DNA of 64,000 nt, taken from NCBI RefSeq assembly GCF_003568665.1, contig NZ_QXMH01000001.1, positions 1,736,001-1,800,000 on the forward strand, in the 5' to 3' direction. Below, one piece after another: positions 42,958 to 51,827 of the stretch (the first letter of the stretch is position 1; each line of letters opens with the position of its first letter). The position numbers were made by a program, and so were the translations under genes. The stretch is from Chitinophaga alhagiae (GTDB lineage Bacteria; Bacteroidota; Bacteroidia; Chitinophagales; Chitinophagaceae). The notes beneath the pieces were generated by a model that did not search any database, was not told where the DNA came from, and saw nothing but the letters and a program-made list of their open reading frames with translations.

Positions 42958-44151
42958 TTAGAGAACACTTTTTACGGCGGCAGCCAGTTTGGAGGCCCTG
43001 TCACGCAACTCTTCCTCCGTCCACAGCAGGCTGATGGGGAAGGAGATGCAGCGGCTGATCACGGCGTCTGATGCCGGGAAGGTTTTGGTTTTGTATACTT
43101 CCATGGCTTTGGCCAACGGGGCGGCAAAAGGCGTGAGGGTAGTGCTTTCCTTGAGGTGCTGCCATTTGCGCACGTAGTGCCAGTTGTTGTCAAACCAGTA
43201 GAACGCGGGCAGGCCGGCGGCTTTGATAGCTGCCGTGGCTTTGCGGGCGGCCTCCTCGTCTGGCAGGAAGAAAGACAAGTGGGTGGCGCTGTCTCCTTCC
43301 GCATCGGGGAGGCGGCGGAAAGTTACCTGCGGCACGGCGGCCAGCGCTTCTTTCAGCACCTGTTTGTTGTTGCGCAAAATGGCCAGGAAGCGGTCCAGCT
43401 TGCGTATTTGCGCCAGCCCCACGGCGGCATGCAGTTCCGAGATGCGGAAGTTGAAGCCCAGGTGCGGGTGCCCGTCCGCGCCGCGGTCTGCACCGCCCAG
43501 GTGGTCGTGCCCGTGGTCAGAATAGGCGTCGCATTTGGTATAAACGTCTTTATTGTTGGTGATCACCGCGCCGCCTTCAGCGCAGGTGATGGTTTTTACA
43601 AAGTCGAAAGAAAATGTGCCGGCATCGCCAATGGAGCCCAGCGCGCGGCCTTTGTGGGTGGCGCCGGTAGACTGGCAGGCATCTTCCAGCAGCAGCAGCT
43701 TGTGTTCCCGGCAGATCTCCTCCAGCGCGTCCATGTCTGCCATGGAACCGCACATATGCACCGGCATCACCGCCCTGGTACGGGGGGTAATGGCGGCTTT
43801 CACCGCTGCCGGGGCCAGGGTAAGCGTATCGTCCACATCCACCAGCACGGGCGTAGCGCCCACAGACAGCACCGCCTCAAAAGACGCCACAAAAGTAAAC
43901 GTGGGCATGATCACCTCATCTCCCGCGCCAATGCCCAGAGCCGCCATAGCGGTAGTGAGGGCGGTAGTGCCGCTGGAGGTCAGCTGTGCGTATTGTACGT
44001 TGAAACGCTCACAGAGCGCCTGTTCCAGCTCCTTTGCTTTCCAGATCCCTTTGCGGGGGCCGTCAAACCCATAACGCATGTAAATGCCTGTTTCCAGTAC
44101 GTCATTTACTTCCTTTTTCTCTTCTTCGCCAAATAATTCAAATCCTGGCAT
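42958..44151 (-). CDS. kdnA: 8-amino-3,8-dideoxy-octulosonate transaminase KdnA
   Basis: A 397-residue PLP enzyme of the DegT/DnrJ/EryC1 (sugar aminotransferase) family. Motifs: LTSSGTTALTTAMAALGIG, EVIMPTFTFVAS, LLEDACQSTGATHKG, the Schiff-base Lys186 in FSFDFVKTITCAEGG, and NFRISELHAAVGLAQ. KdnA aminates the C8 aldehyde made by KdnB. The family places amines on many sugars, but linkage to kdsB and kdnB points to Kdo8N. ATG 44151 fits the family N-terminus; the longer open frame upstream would run through the promoter. Confidence 0.88.
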   Translation of the reverse strand: MPGFELFGEEEKKEVNDVLETGIYMRYGFDGPRKGIWKAKELEQALCERFNVQYAQLTSSGTTALTTAMAALGIGAGDEVIMPTFTFVASFEAVLSVGATPVLVDVDDTLTLAPAAVKAAITPRTRAVMPVHMCGSMADMDALEEICREHKLLLLEDACQSTGATHKGRALGSIGDAGTFSFDFVKTITCAEGGAVITNNKDVYTKCDAYSDHGHDHLGGADRGADGHPHLGFNFRISELHAAVGLAQIRKLDRFLAILRNNKQVLKEALAAVPQVTFRRLPDAEGDSATHLSFFLPDEEAARKATAAIKAAGLPAFYWFDNNWHYVRKWQHLKESTTLTPFAAPLAKAMEVYKTKTFPASDAVISRCISFPISLLWTEEELRDRASKLAAAVKSVL

Positions 44152-44181
44152 ATTGATAAATTTTTTATTTACGAGGTTGTG

Positions 44182-44211
44182 CAAAGGTAGTATAATCAAC
44201 TTATGCGCAAA
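44182..44211 (-). promoter_or_regulatory. Promoter of the kdnA-kdsB-kdnB operon
   Basis: Minus strand TTTG (44208-44211), 18 bases, TACCTTTG (44182-44189): full consensus. The -7 box ends 30 bases before the kdnA ATG. Confidence 0.7.
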
Positions 44212-44247
44212 TGACAAAAACTGTTTATCTTTTGCTAAAAATTTACC

Positions 44248-44679
44248 ATGCGTCAATGCATCATTCTCATGGCAATAGTTGCCTTTCGCGGCCTTACGCC
44301 CGCCAATGCGCAACAGGCGGAGGTTACACGCATCAAGGCCCTGATGGAGCAACAGACCAAAGCCTGGAACGAGGGAAACCTGGCGGGTTTCATGGATACC
44401 TACTGGGTCTCCGATTCCCTGATGTTCATTGGTAAAAAGGGCATTACCTACGGATGGCAGGCTACGCTGGACAACTATAAAAAGTCTTACCCCGATAAAA
44501 CCGCTATGGGCCACCTGTCCTTTAACCTGCTCGAATTTAAAAAACTGGCCGCAGATGTGTATTTTGTAATAGGAAAATGGCACCTGGCCCGTACCATCGG
44601 AGACCTTTCCGGCCATTTCACCATTGTATTGCGAAAGATCAACGGGCAATGGAAAATAATAGCGGACCACTCCAGCTAA
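44248..44679 (+). CDS. Secreted DUF4440/NTF2-like protein
   Basis: A 143-residue protein with a signal peptide (residues 1-22, ending PANAQ) and an NTF2-like (SnoaL/DUF4440) fold: TRIKALMEQQTKAWNEGNLA, the FMDTYWVSDSLMFIG segment, GWQATLDNYKKSYPD and a final GQWKIIADHSS strand. These cone-shaped domains serve as binding or enzymatic scaffolds; no function can be named. It precedes the D-aminoacylase gene by 14 bases and is probably co-transcribed. It is divergent from the kdn operon. Confidence 0.78.
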   Translation: MRQCIILMAIVAFRGLTPANAQQAEVTRIKALMEQQTKAWNEGNLAGFMDTYWVSDSLMFIGKKGITYGWQATLDNYKKSYPDKTAMGHLSFNLLEFKKLAADVYFVIGKWHLARTIGDLSGHFTIVLRKINGQWKIIADHSS

Positions 44680-44693
44680 AAAATCGAGAACAA

Positions 44694-46268
44694 ATGACCA
44701 AACGGCTTTTACTGCTCTCCTTCCTGCTGGCGGCATTCGGCGCACATGCACAGCAATGTGACCTGCTGATCCGCAACGCAAAGATCATTGACGGCACCGG
44801 CAACTCCTGGTTTTATGGCGATGTGGCGGTGAAAGACGGCAAAGTGCTGCAAACGGGCCGCCTGCCGGCGGGTTTCACTGCCTCCCGCACCATAGATGCG
44901 GCCGGGATGGTAGCAGCCCCGGGCTTTATTGATGTGCATACGCATATTGAAGGAGACGAGTTTAAAGTACCTACGGCGGATAATTTCCTGTATGACGGGG
45001 TCACCACGGTAGTGACCGGTAATTGCGGCTCTTCCAACGTAGACCTCGGCCGGTACTTTCACCGGCTGGACAGTTTGAAAACCTCCGTCAACGTAGCCTC
45101 TCTCATAGGCCATAACGACGTGCGCCGCGCCATCATGGGCAGCTCAGACCGCGCGCCCACCGCCACCGAGCAGCAGCAAATGGAGGCGCTGGTGGCCAAA
45201 GCCATGCAGAACGGCGCCGTGGGCCTCTCCACGGGCCTTATTTACCTGCCGGGTCTGTACGCCCGCACCCCTGAAGTGGTAGGCCTGGCCAGGGTAGCCG
45301 CGCAATACGGCGGTCTCTATGCTACGCATATGCGCAATGAAGGGGATGCGGTGGAAGCGGCCATAGCAGAAGCGCTCGCCATAGGGCGGCAGGCCAATAT
45401 ACCGGTAGAGATATCCCACTTCAAAATAGGTGGCAAACAGAACTGGGGCCGCTCCAAAATAACGCTGGCCATGGTGGAAAAAGCGCGCCGCGAAGGGCTG
45501 GAAGTGACCATAGACCAATACCCCTACACCGCCAGCAGCACCAGCCTGCGCACCATGCTGCCTGACTGGGCGCTTTCCGGCGGTACGGATTCTATTCAAT
45601 ACCGCCTCACAGACCCCGCCATCCGCAAAAAGATTGCCGCCGAAATGACGGCGCTGTATAAAAACCGCCGGCTCAAACACCTGGACTATGCCGTAGTGGC
45701 TTATTTCCGGCAAGACACCAGCCTTAACGGGAAAAACATTGCCGAGATCAATACAATAAAAGGCCGCAAACCCCGGCTGAAAGAAGAAGTGCAAACCGTG
45801 CTGGACCTTGCCGCGCAGGGCAGCGCCAGCATGGTGTTCCATGGAATGAGCGAGGAAGACGTGCAATACATTATGCGCTATCCTTTCAACATGTTCGCAT
45901 CAGACGCCAGCATCCGCGAGTACAACGTAGGTGTACCGCACCCGCGCGGTTATGGTACCAACGCAAGGGTATTGGGCAAATATGTGCGGGAAGAAAAGGT
46001 GATAGGGCTTGAAGAAGCGGTCCGCAGAATGAGCTCTCTGCCCGCGCAAAAATTCCGCCTCCAAAACCGCGGCCTGCTGCTGCCCGGCTACGCGGCTGAT
46101 ATTGTGGTGTTCAACCCTGATGAGGTCAAAGACCGGTCTACCTTCACAGCGCCTCACCAATACAGCACCGGTTTTCAGTATGTGCTGGTGAACGGTGTGG
46201 TAACGGTAGACGGCGGGCGGCATAACGGTACGCGCAGCGGTGCGGTGCTTAAACTGAACGCACCCTGA
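44694..46268 (+). CDS. N-acyl-D-amino-acid deacylase (D-aminoacylase)-family amidohydrolase, secreted
   Basis: A 524-residue amidohydrolase with signal peptide (residues 1-19, ...GAHAQ). Metal and signature motifs: FIDVHTHIEGDE (HxH), GVTTVVTGNCGSS, ATHMRNEGD, VEISHFKIGG and MFASDASIREY (late Asp). D-aminoacylases release D-amino acids from N-acyl forms; export suggests action on peptidoglycan- or diet-derived D-amino acid derivatives in the periplasm. ATG 44694 is chosen because it begins the signal peptide; the longer frame runs inside the upstream gene. Convergent with the small holin-like gene, 20 bases away. Confidence 0.85.
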   Translation: MTKRLLLLSFLLAAFGAHAQQCDLLIRNAKIIDGTGNSWFYGDVAVKDGKVLQTGRLPAGFTASRTIDAAGMVAAPGFIDVHTHIEGDEFKVPTADNFLYDGVTTVVTGNCGSSNVDLGRYFHRLDSLKTSVNVASLIGHNDVRRAIMGSSDRAPTATEQQQMEALVAKAMQNGAVGLSTGLIYLPGLYARTPEVVGLARVAAQYGGLYATHMRNEGDAVEAAIAEALAIGRQANIPVEISHFKIGGKQNWGRSKITLAMVEKARREGLEVTIDQYPYTASSTSLRTMLPDWALSGGTDSIQYRLTDPAIRKKIAAEMTALYKNRRLKHLDYAVVAYFRQDTSLNGKNIAEINTIKGRKPRLKEEVQTVLDLAAQGSASMVFHGMSEEDVQYIMRYPFNMFASDASIREYNVGVPHPRGYGTNARVLGKYVREEKVIGLEEAVRRMSSLPAQKFRLQNRGLLLPGYAADIVVFNPDEVKDRSTFTAPHQYSTGFQYVLVNGVVTVDGGRHNGTRSGAVLKLNAP

Positions 46269-46288
46269 GTACCGCGCGGGCCGGTCTC

Positions 46289-46639
46289 CTAGTCACTGTT
46301 GCCAGACGGCCCCAGCGCCATCATAATGCTGCTGATCACAGAGAGCACCACGCTGAAAATAAGCGCCCACCAGAAATTATCTACTTTAAAACCCTTCACC
46401 AGGCTGCTGGCCCACAACACAATCAAGGCGTTGATCACCAGCAGAAAAAGCCCCAGCGTAATAACGGTTACGGGCAGTGTCAAAATTATCAGGATGGGCT
46501 TTACGATCAGGTTCAGCAAGCCCAGCACAATAGCCAGCAGCAATGCTGTTGTAAAATCCTGCAGCCTTACGCCAGGCAGCAGGTAGGCCGTCAGCAAAGC
46601 GGCCAGGGCAGTCACGAGTATACGAATGAGTATTCCCAT
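46289..46639 (-). CDS. Phage holin-4-superfamily-like small membrane protein (YvlD-type)
   Basis: A 116-residue protein with four hydrophobic helices (about 3-22, 28-48, 56-80, 88-110), with the family pattern of ILTLPVTVITLGLFLLVINALIV, split here as LPVTVITLGLF and LVINALIVLWAS. Despite the phage name, these are chromosomal housekeeping-type membrane proteins of unknown role and no other phage gene is near. ATG 46639 starts the first helix; the upstream in-frame ATG at 46681 adds a Cys-rich extension unlikely to be real. Confidence 0.75.
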   Translation of the reverse strand: MGILIRILVTALAALLTAYLLPGVRLQDFTTALLLAIVLGLLNLIVKPILIILTLPVTVITLGLFLLVINALIVLWASSLVKGFKVDNFWWALIFSVVLSVISSIMMALGPSGNSD

Positions 46640-46703
46640 AGGGCAGAAAAATTGGTCGTACAGATTACATACATTACACAAAAACTGTGCAGAATGTTCA
46701 CCG

Positions 46704-47987
46704 CTATATCACTATCAGCTCGTAAAAATCCTCACGGTTGTAATACTGGCGCGCCAGTTGCTGAAGTTCCGCGGCGGTAATGGTTTTGATAGTGCGCACG
46801 TTGTTGTAGAAGTACTGCTCGTCAAGGTCATTCAGGATAAGGTTCTTCCAGCGTTGTATCACCTGGAAGGCGCCGTCAAGGTCCCCGAGAATGGAGCCTA
46901 TCATGTAATTCCGCACCAGGCTCAGCTCTTCCTCCGGCACCGGCTCCGTTTGCAGGCGTTCCATTTCTTTATAGATCTCGGTGAGCGTTGCCTCACACAC
47001 ATCACGCCCGGCTTCGGTATGAATGTTAATGCCGCCGGCCTGCCTGAAATTATAGATCTGCGAACTGATACCGTAGGTATACCCTTTTTCTTCCCGGATG
47101 TTGCTCATCAAACGGCTGCCAAAGTAGCCGCCGAAAATGGTGTTCAGCACCAGCATTTTCGGAAAGTCCGGATGGTAGCGGTTGGGAAAGGGCCTGGCTA
47201 CCCGCACGGCTCCCTGCACGCCGTTCTCGTCATTAAAAATGCGGTATTTCTTTTCTTCCGCCGGCAGTATAGGCAGGTCCGGGCGCAATACGTGGCTTTG
47301 CCCGTTCCACTCGCTGCCGCCGAAGTACCGGTTCAGCATAGGTACCATATCTGCCGGAAGGTTGCCGGCCAGGAATATTTTGCAGTTGTTGTACGTGTAT
47401 TGTTTTTTGTAGAATGCTTTCAGGGACTCTGTTTGCAGCGCATCATACGCCATCATGCTGCTCACGCGGCCATAGGGGTGAAACTCTCCAAAGAGGTACT
47501 TGTCTATATGACGGTTGGCCACAAACTCGCACTTCTGCAGGTTCACGGCCAGCTTCTGTTTCATGTTCTGCACATAAATGGCCAGCTCTTCTTCCGGGAA
47601 CACGGGGTCCTGTATCACCTCCTGCAGCACGGGCAGCAGCGCTGCCGTGTGTTTGGACAGGCAGTGCAGCGTATAGGTGGCGTTTTCATGAAAGCAGTTG
47701 CGGTTGAGGTAGGCGCCGTAATACTCCGTCATTTCGTTGATCTCCAGCGCGGAATGCTTGCTGGTGCCATTCTTCATAAGGAAGTTGGTAGCGGCGGCTA
47801 CCATGTTCTCTGCCTCGTACCAGGTGCCGGCGGGGAATACCAGTTCCAGCTGCAGGGTTTCCTGCTCATCGGAACGGATCACGTATACGGGAATACCGTT
47901 GTCCAGCCTGAACAGTTCATACGGTTTAAGCAGCACGTCAAAATCCACTGCGTCTTTTATAGCGGGTGCCTGTTTTCTGTTGATCAT
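46704..47987 (-). CDS. M16-family peptidase-like protein without the zinc motif
   Basis: A 427-residue protein with the two-lobed M16 fold, but where the catalytic subunit has HxxEH this one reads NFLMKNGTS, so it should not hydrolyse peptides. A RYHPDFPKMLVLNTIFGGYFGS-like segment (about 265-285, GGYFGSRLMSNIREEKGYTY) supplies the Arg/Tyr pair that completes the active site of the partner. It starts 3 bases after the stop of the active M16 gene, so the two likely form a heterodimer, as in bacterial M16B pairs. Confidence 0.85.
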   Translation of the reverse strand: MINRKQAPAIKDAVDFDVLLKPYELFRLDNGIPVYVIRSDEQETLQLELVFPAGTWYEAENMVAAATNFLMKNGTSKHSALEINEMTEYYGAYLNRNCFHENATYTLHCLSKHTAALLPVLQEVIQDPVFPEEELAIYVQNMKQKLAVNLQKCEFVANRHIDKYLFGEFHPYGRVSSMMAYDALQTESLKAFYKKQYTYNNCKIFLAGNLPADMVPMLNRYFGGSEWNGQSHVLRPDLPILPAEEKKYRIFNDENGVQGAVRVARPFPNRYHPDFPKMLVLNTIFGGYFGSRLMSNIREEKGYTYGISSQIYNFRQAGGINIHTEAGRDVCEATLTEIYKEMERLQTEPVPEEELSLVRNYMIGSILGDLDGAFQVIQRWKNLILNDLDEQYFYNNVRTIKTITAAELQQLARQYYNREDFYELIVI

Positions 47988-47990
47988 AGT

Positions 47991-49235
47991 TTATGCGGGG
48001 TTGCCTGCGTAATAGTGAATGGTATTGGAGTTATTTTCTGAAAAAATGATCTGCGCCTCGCGGTGCACGTCTGCCGTGGTTACGCGCTCGTAGCGGTCAA
48101 ACTCTTCGTTCATGAGGGCCGCATCGCCCAGCAGCTCATAAAAAGCCAGGTTGTTGGCGCGGTTGAGGAGGCTCATGTCTTCAAAGGCCAGCATGCTTTC
48201 TACCCGGTTCTTCACCTTCTGCAGTTCCCGCTCGGGGGTGACGGTCTGCTGCAGCTTGTCCAGCTCCTCCTGTATACCCTTTTCCGCATCTTTCATCTGC
48301 ACGCCTTTTACCAGCTTGCCTTCAATGGTCAGCAGGCCCGCGTCTACAGTGCCAAAATGGTAACAGTCAATATTGCTGAACAGCTTCTTTTCCTTTACCA
48401 GCGCCTGGTGCAGACGGGAAGAGCCGCCGCCGCCGAGAATGTCTGATATGAGGTCTGCCGTATAGTACCGCTGGTCTTTACGCGGGTAAATGTGATAGGT
48501 TTTGTACAGCGCGTCCAGCGGTACCTTGCCGGTTACTTCCAGCAGGTGGGGCGCCGCTTGCAGCGGCTCTTCCGGCAGGCTGCGCAGGTGCTTTTCGCCG
48601 GAGGGGATATCTCCGAACCATTTTTCCGCCAGGGATTTCACCTGCGCGGTGGTTACCTTGCCGGCCACCACCAGTATGGCATTTACCGGGCGGTAGTGAC
48701 GGAAGAAAAAAGACTTCACATCGTCCAGCCGGGCGTTCTCGATGTGAGACAGCTCCTTGCCGATGGTCATCCAGCGGTAAGGGTGGCTGGCGTAAGCCAG
48801 TTCGCGCATTTTATGCCACACGTCCCCGTATGGTTTGTTGATATAATGCTCCTTAAACTCCTCACACACCACTTTCCGCTGCACGTCCAGGCTTTTTTCC
48901 GAGAACGCGAGAGACAGCATGCGGTCGCTTTCCAGCCAGAAAGCGGTCTCGATATTCTCCGCCGGCAGCTCTATGTAGTAATTGGTGAGGTCGCTGGTGG
49001 TATAAGCGTTGTTTTCGCCGCCGGCCATCTGCAGCGGCTCGTCATATTCCGGTATGTTGATGGAGCCGCCAAACATCAGGTGCTCAAACAAATGTGCAAA
49101 GCCTGTTTGCGCGGGGTTTTCATCGCGGGAGCCCACATCGTACAGCACGTTCACCACCGCCATGGGCGTAGTGGCATCTTCATGAACGATCACCCGCAAC
49201 CCGTTATCTAAAGTAAACCTGTTAAAATGGATCAT
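47991..49235 (-). CDS. M16-family zinc peptidase, catalytic subunit
   Basis: A 414-residue M16 peptidase with the inverted zinc motif HLFEHLMF (HxxEH) near residue 55, the downstream Glu in the VCEEFKEHYINKPYG region, and two homologous lobes. There is no signal peptide, so it may act in the cytoplasm or reach the envelope by another route. ATG 49235 gives the conserved DNGLRVIVHEDATTP start; the longer frame adds an unlikely N-terminus. The non-catalytic partner gene follows by 3 bases. Confidence 0.88.
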   Translation of the reverse strand: MIHFNRFTLDNGLRVIVHEDATTPMAVVNVLYDVGSRDENPAQTGFAHLFEHLMFGGSINIPEYDEPLQMAGGENNAYTTSDLTNYYIELPAENIETAFWLESDRMLSLAFSEKSLDVQRKVVCEEFKEHYINKPYGDVWHKMRELAYASHPYRWMTIGKELSHIENARLDDVKSFFFRHYRPVNAILVVAGKVTTAQVKSLAEKWFGDIPSGEKHLRSLPEEPLQAAPHLLEVTGKVPLDALYKTYHIYPRKDQRYYTADLISDILGGGGSSRLHQALVKEKKLFSNIDCYHFGTVDAGLLTIEGKLVKGVQMKDAEKGIQEELDKLQQTVTPERELQKVKNRVESMLAFEDMSLLNRANNLAFYELLGDAALMNEEFDRYERVTTADVHREAQIIFSENNSNTIHYYAGNPA

Positions 49236-49321
49236 AATCGATTTTGATAAAAACATATAGCCGTTCCGCCGGGGAGCGGGCCAGCCCAAACATACAAATT
49301 TACGACAAATGACAGTATTCG

Positions 49322-50533
49322 TTACAATATGCTCCGGATAGGCAGCTTTTTGAGCATCAGCTCACCGTTGCGCATCAGCAGCAGGGTGGGGCGGGTGCCG
49401 ATGTTCTTCAGGATGTCTCGGTACACCTGCAGGTTGCTGGTGAAGTTGTTATTGACGGCCAGTATTAGATCTCCGGGCTTGAAACCGGCCTTTTCCGCGG
49501 GGGAGTTGCGGATCACGTCTGTTACTTCAATGCGGTTGTCTATGAGGTAAATGATGAGGCCGGTGTAGGAATAGTCGAACTGGTCCCGGAAGTGGGTATT
49601 GGGCAGCAGGTGAATTTCTTTGCGGGCATAGTTGAGCGTGAGGTTGAAGCGGCGCAACAGGTCGTTCCCGATCATGCCGCCCAGGGAGGGATAGGAGGTA
49701 ATGTTGGTCACATCATCAAACAGGTAGGTAGGCACGTTGCGGAAGGTATAATTGCCGATCCTGAACTCGTTCACGGTAGTGATGAACATCTGCATCTTGC
49801 CGCCAAGGCCCTGCGCCTCTGTGGGTATCACTTTGACTTTGCGCTTTACCAGCAGCGAGCTGTCTTTCACGAACTGCGTGCTCAGCAGCAGGCACATGCC
49901 GGCGCCGGTATCGAAATAGTACCGGTGGTTCACGTTCCTTTTGCCGCTGCGCAGCGGCGCCGGCACTACGGGTATGAAGGTGAGGTTGGGCTTCATCATG
50001 TACCCGCCGCGCGGGTACCGGAAGCGGCCCTGGGTATAGATCACTATTTCCTCCTTGTCGTAATCCACCTGTACAATGTACCGGCTCAGCAGGCTGTAGC
50101 CGATGATGCCGTCTATCTGGATGCCGTACACCTGGCTGATCAGCTCATAGTTGTTCACGTGGAAGTCAAGACTGTCTACCGAAAGCCCCGGCAGGTGCAG
50201 GGTATGGTCTGTGGCAAAGGAAATGTTCTTGCTGGCGCCCAGGCCCCTTACAATTTTGTCTGACGGGGTGAGCTTGATGCCCAGGCCGATGCAGGTGCCG
50301 GTATCCAGCGAAATGCCGGCGCTGCCCGTGTCAAGCAGGAACTGCAAGGTATCAGGGTAGTTGCTGAGCCGGGCGGATATCACCACCACGCCACCGTAAT
50401 ACTGCTTGAAGGGAAAGCGGGTAATGAGCCGGGCTTCCGGCTCCTCTGGTATGCTCTCCTGCTCCTGGGCCCTCACATCAACACTAAAAAACAGCAGGCA
50501 AAGGACTAAAACGTGAAATATCTGGATGCGCAT
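49322..50533 (-). CDS. Exported double-retropepsin-like aspartic protease with PDZ domain
   Basis: A 403-residue protein with signal peptide (to about residue 22, ...VRAQ). Two aspartic-protease-like modules follow: LLDTGSAGISL (DTG at 68-70) and YYFDTGAGMCLL (DTG at 208-210), each with a later hydrophobic-Gly segment (IIGYSLLSRY and MIGNDLLRRF). A PDZ domain closes the protein (about 315-400, AEKAGFKPGDLILAVNN). Retropepsins normally dimerise, each giving one Asp; here both Asp lie in one chain, like a fused dimer. It probably acts in the periplasm. Targets unknown. Confidence 0.82.
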   Translation of the reverse strand: MRIQIFHVLVLCLLFFSVDVRAQEQESIPEEPEARLITRFPFKQYYGGVVVISARLSNYPDTLQFLLDTGSAGISLDTGTCIGLGIKLTPSDKIVRGLGASKNISFATDHTLHLPGLSVDSLDFHVNNYELISQVYGIQIDGIIGYSLLSRYIVQVDYDKEEIVIYTQGRFRYPRGGYMMKPNLTFIPVVPAPLRSGKRNVNHRYYFDTGAGMCLLLSTQFVKDSSLLVKRKVKVIPTEAQGLGGKMQMFITTVNEFRIGNYTFRNVPTYLFDDVTNITSYPSLGGMIGNDLLRRFNLTLNYARKEIHLLPNTHFRDQFDYSYTGLIIYLIDNRIEVTDVIRNSPAEKAGFKPGDLILAVNNNFTSNLQVYRDILKNIGTRPTLLLMRNGELMLKKLPIRSIL

Positions 50534-50636
50534 AAGTTTTGGGTGTGACGCACGGCGGCTTCTATAAATTTAACATTTCTGGGCTTTAGACGCTCACCTA
50601 ATTGTTACAAGTGGCAAAATAGTTCTCCGGAAGCCC

Positions 50637-50644
50637 TAACTTTG
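50637..50644 (+). promoter_or_regulatory. Candidate -7 element for mqnC with very short leader
   Basis: TAACTTTG fits TAnnTTTG and ends 8 bases before the mqnC ATG; identical to the -7 word of the MFS gene. No good -33 match. Confidence 0.45.
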
Positions 50645-50652
50645 TTGCCAAG

Positions 50653-51777
50653 ATGCAATTAGAGGACTTATACAAAAAGGCGCAGCATTTTGAGTTCCTG
50701 ACGGCGGAAGAGGGTGTATACCTGTTTGAGCATGCCCCGCTGACGGAACTGATGCAGATAGCCAACGAACTGAGGAAGCAACAGGTGCCGCATGGCAAGG
50801 TGACCTGGCAGATTGACCGGAACGTAAATACTACCAACGTGTGTACGGCCAATTGCAAATTCTGCAATTTTTACCGCATCCCCGGCCATAAGGAGGCCTA
50901 TATCACGGATATTGAGGAGTACAAGCGCAAAATAGACGAAACCCTGAAATACGGGGGAGACCAGTTGCTGCTGCAAGGCGGCCATCACCCTGAGCTGGGC
51001 CTCAGTTTCTACACCACGCTTTTCCGGCAGCTGAAACAGCTGTACCCCACCCTGCGGCTTCATACCCTGGGTCCCCCGGAAGTGGCGCATATCACCAAGC
51101 TGGAAAAAAGCACACACATAGCGGTGCTGCAGGCGCTGAAGGAAGCGGGCATGGACAGCCTGCCCGGCGCCGGGGCGGAAATCCTGAATGACAGGGTGCG
51201 CCGCCTCATTTCCAAAGGCAAATGCGGCGCCCAGGAGTGGCTGGACGTGATGCGCGCCGCCCATAAGCTGAACATCGCCACCTCCGGCACCATGATGTTC
51301 GGCCATGTGGAAACCGTGCTGGAGCGCTTTGAGCACCTGGTGGCCATCCGGCAGGTACAAAGTGAAAAGCCCGAGGGCCACTACGGTTTCACCGCCTTTA
51401 TTCCCTGGACGTTCCAGGATGTGGATACCCTGCTGGCCCGCATCCGTGGCGTGCATAACATGACCACCTCCGAAGAGTACATCCGCATGATTGCCCTGAG
51501 CCGCATCATGCTGCCCAATATCAGGAACATACAGGCCTCCTGGCTCACCGTGGGCAAGGCCGTAGCACAGCTCTGCCTGCATGCCGGCGCCAACGATTTT
51601 GGCTCCATCATGATAGAAGAGAACGTGGTAAGCGCGGCCGGCGCCCCTCACCGCTTCACCTACAAAAGCATACAGGACGCTATCCGCGAAGCCGGTTTTG
51701 AGCCGCAACTGCGCACGCAGCTGTACGAGTTCAGGGAAATACCGCAGGCCATTGAAGAGCAGGTGATCAACTACTAA
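50653..51777 (+). CDS. mqnC: Cyclic dehypoxanthine futalosine synthase MqnC
   Basis: A 374-residue radical SAM enzyme with WQIDRNVNTTNVCTANCKFC (Cys64, Cys68, Cys71; CxxxCxxC), LLQGGHHPELGL, SLPGAGAEIL and TSGTMMFGHVE. MqnC cyclises dehypoxanthine futalosine in the futalosine pathway to menaquinone, the only respiratory quinone of most Bacteroidota. MqnE belongs to the same superfamily, but the IDRN and GGxHP elements favour MqnC. It is monocistronic, with a strong terminator after it. mqnA, B, D and E are not in the window. Confidence 0.9.
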   Translation: MQLEDLYKKAQHFEFLTAEEGVYLFEHAPLTELMQIANELRKQQVPHGKVTWQIDRNVNTTNVCTANCKFCNFYRIPGHKEAYITDIEEYKRKIDETLKYGGDQLLLQGGHHPELGLSFYTTLFRQLKQLYPTLRLHTLGPPEVAHITKLEKSTHIAVLQALKEAGMDSLPGAGAEILNDRVRRLISKGKCGAQEWLDVMRAAHKLNIATSGTMMFGHVETVLERFEHLVAIRQVQSEKPEGHYGFTAFIPWTFQDVDTLLARIRGVHNMTTSEEYIRMIALSRIMLPNIRNIQASWLTVGKAVAQLCLHAGANDFGSIMIEENVVSAAGAPHRFTYKSIQDAIREAGFEPQLRTQLYEFREIPQAIEEQVINY

Positions 51778-51795
51778 ACAACTCTTACCATATGG

Positions 51796-51827
51796 AAGGC
51801 CGCTGCGGATTGCGCAGCGGCCTTTTT
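51796..51827 (+). terminator. Strong terminator of mqnC
   Basis: AAGGCCGCTGCG (51796-51807), loop GATTG, CGCAGCGGCCTT (51813-51824): perfect 12-bp stem with a T run. Confidence 0.9.

Noticed and set aside
46289..46639. Holin-like gene as a sign of prophage
   Set aside because: The family is common on chromosomes and no other phage gene is present nearby.
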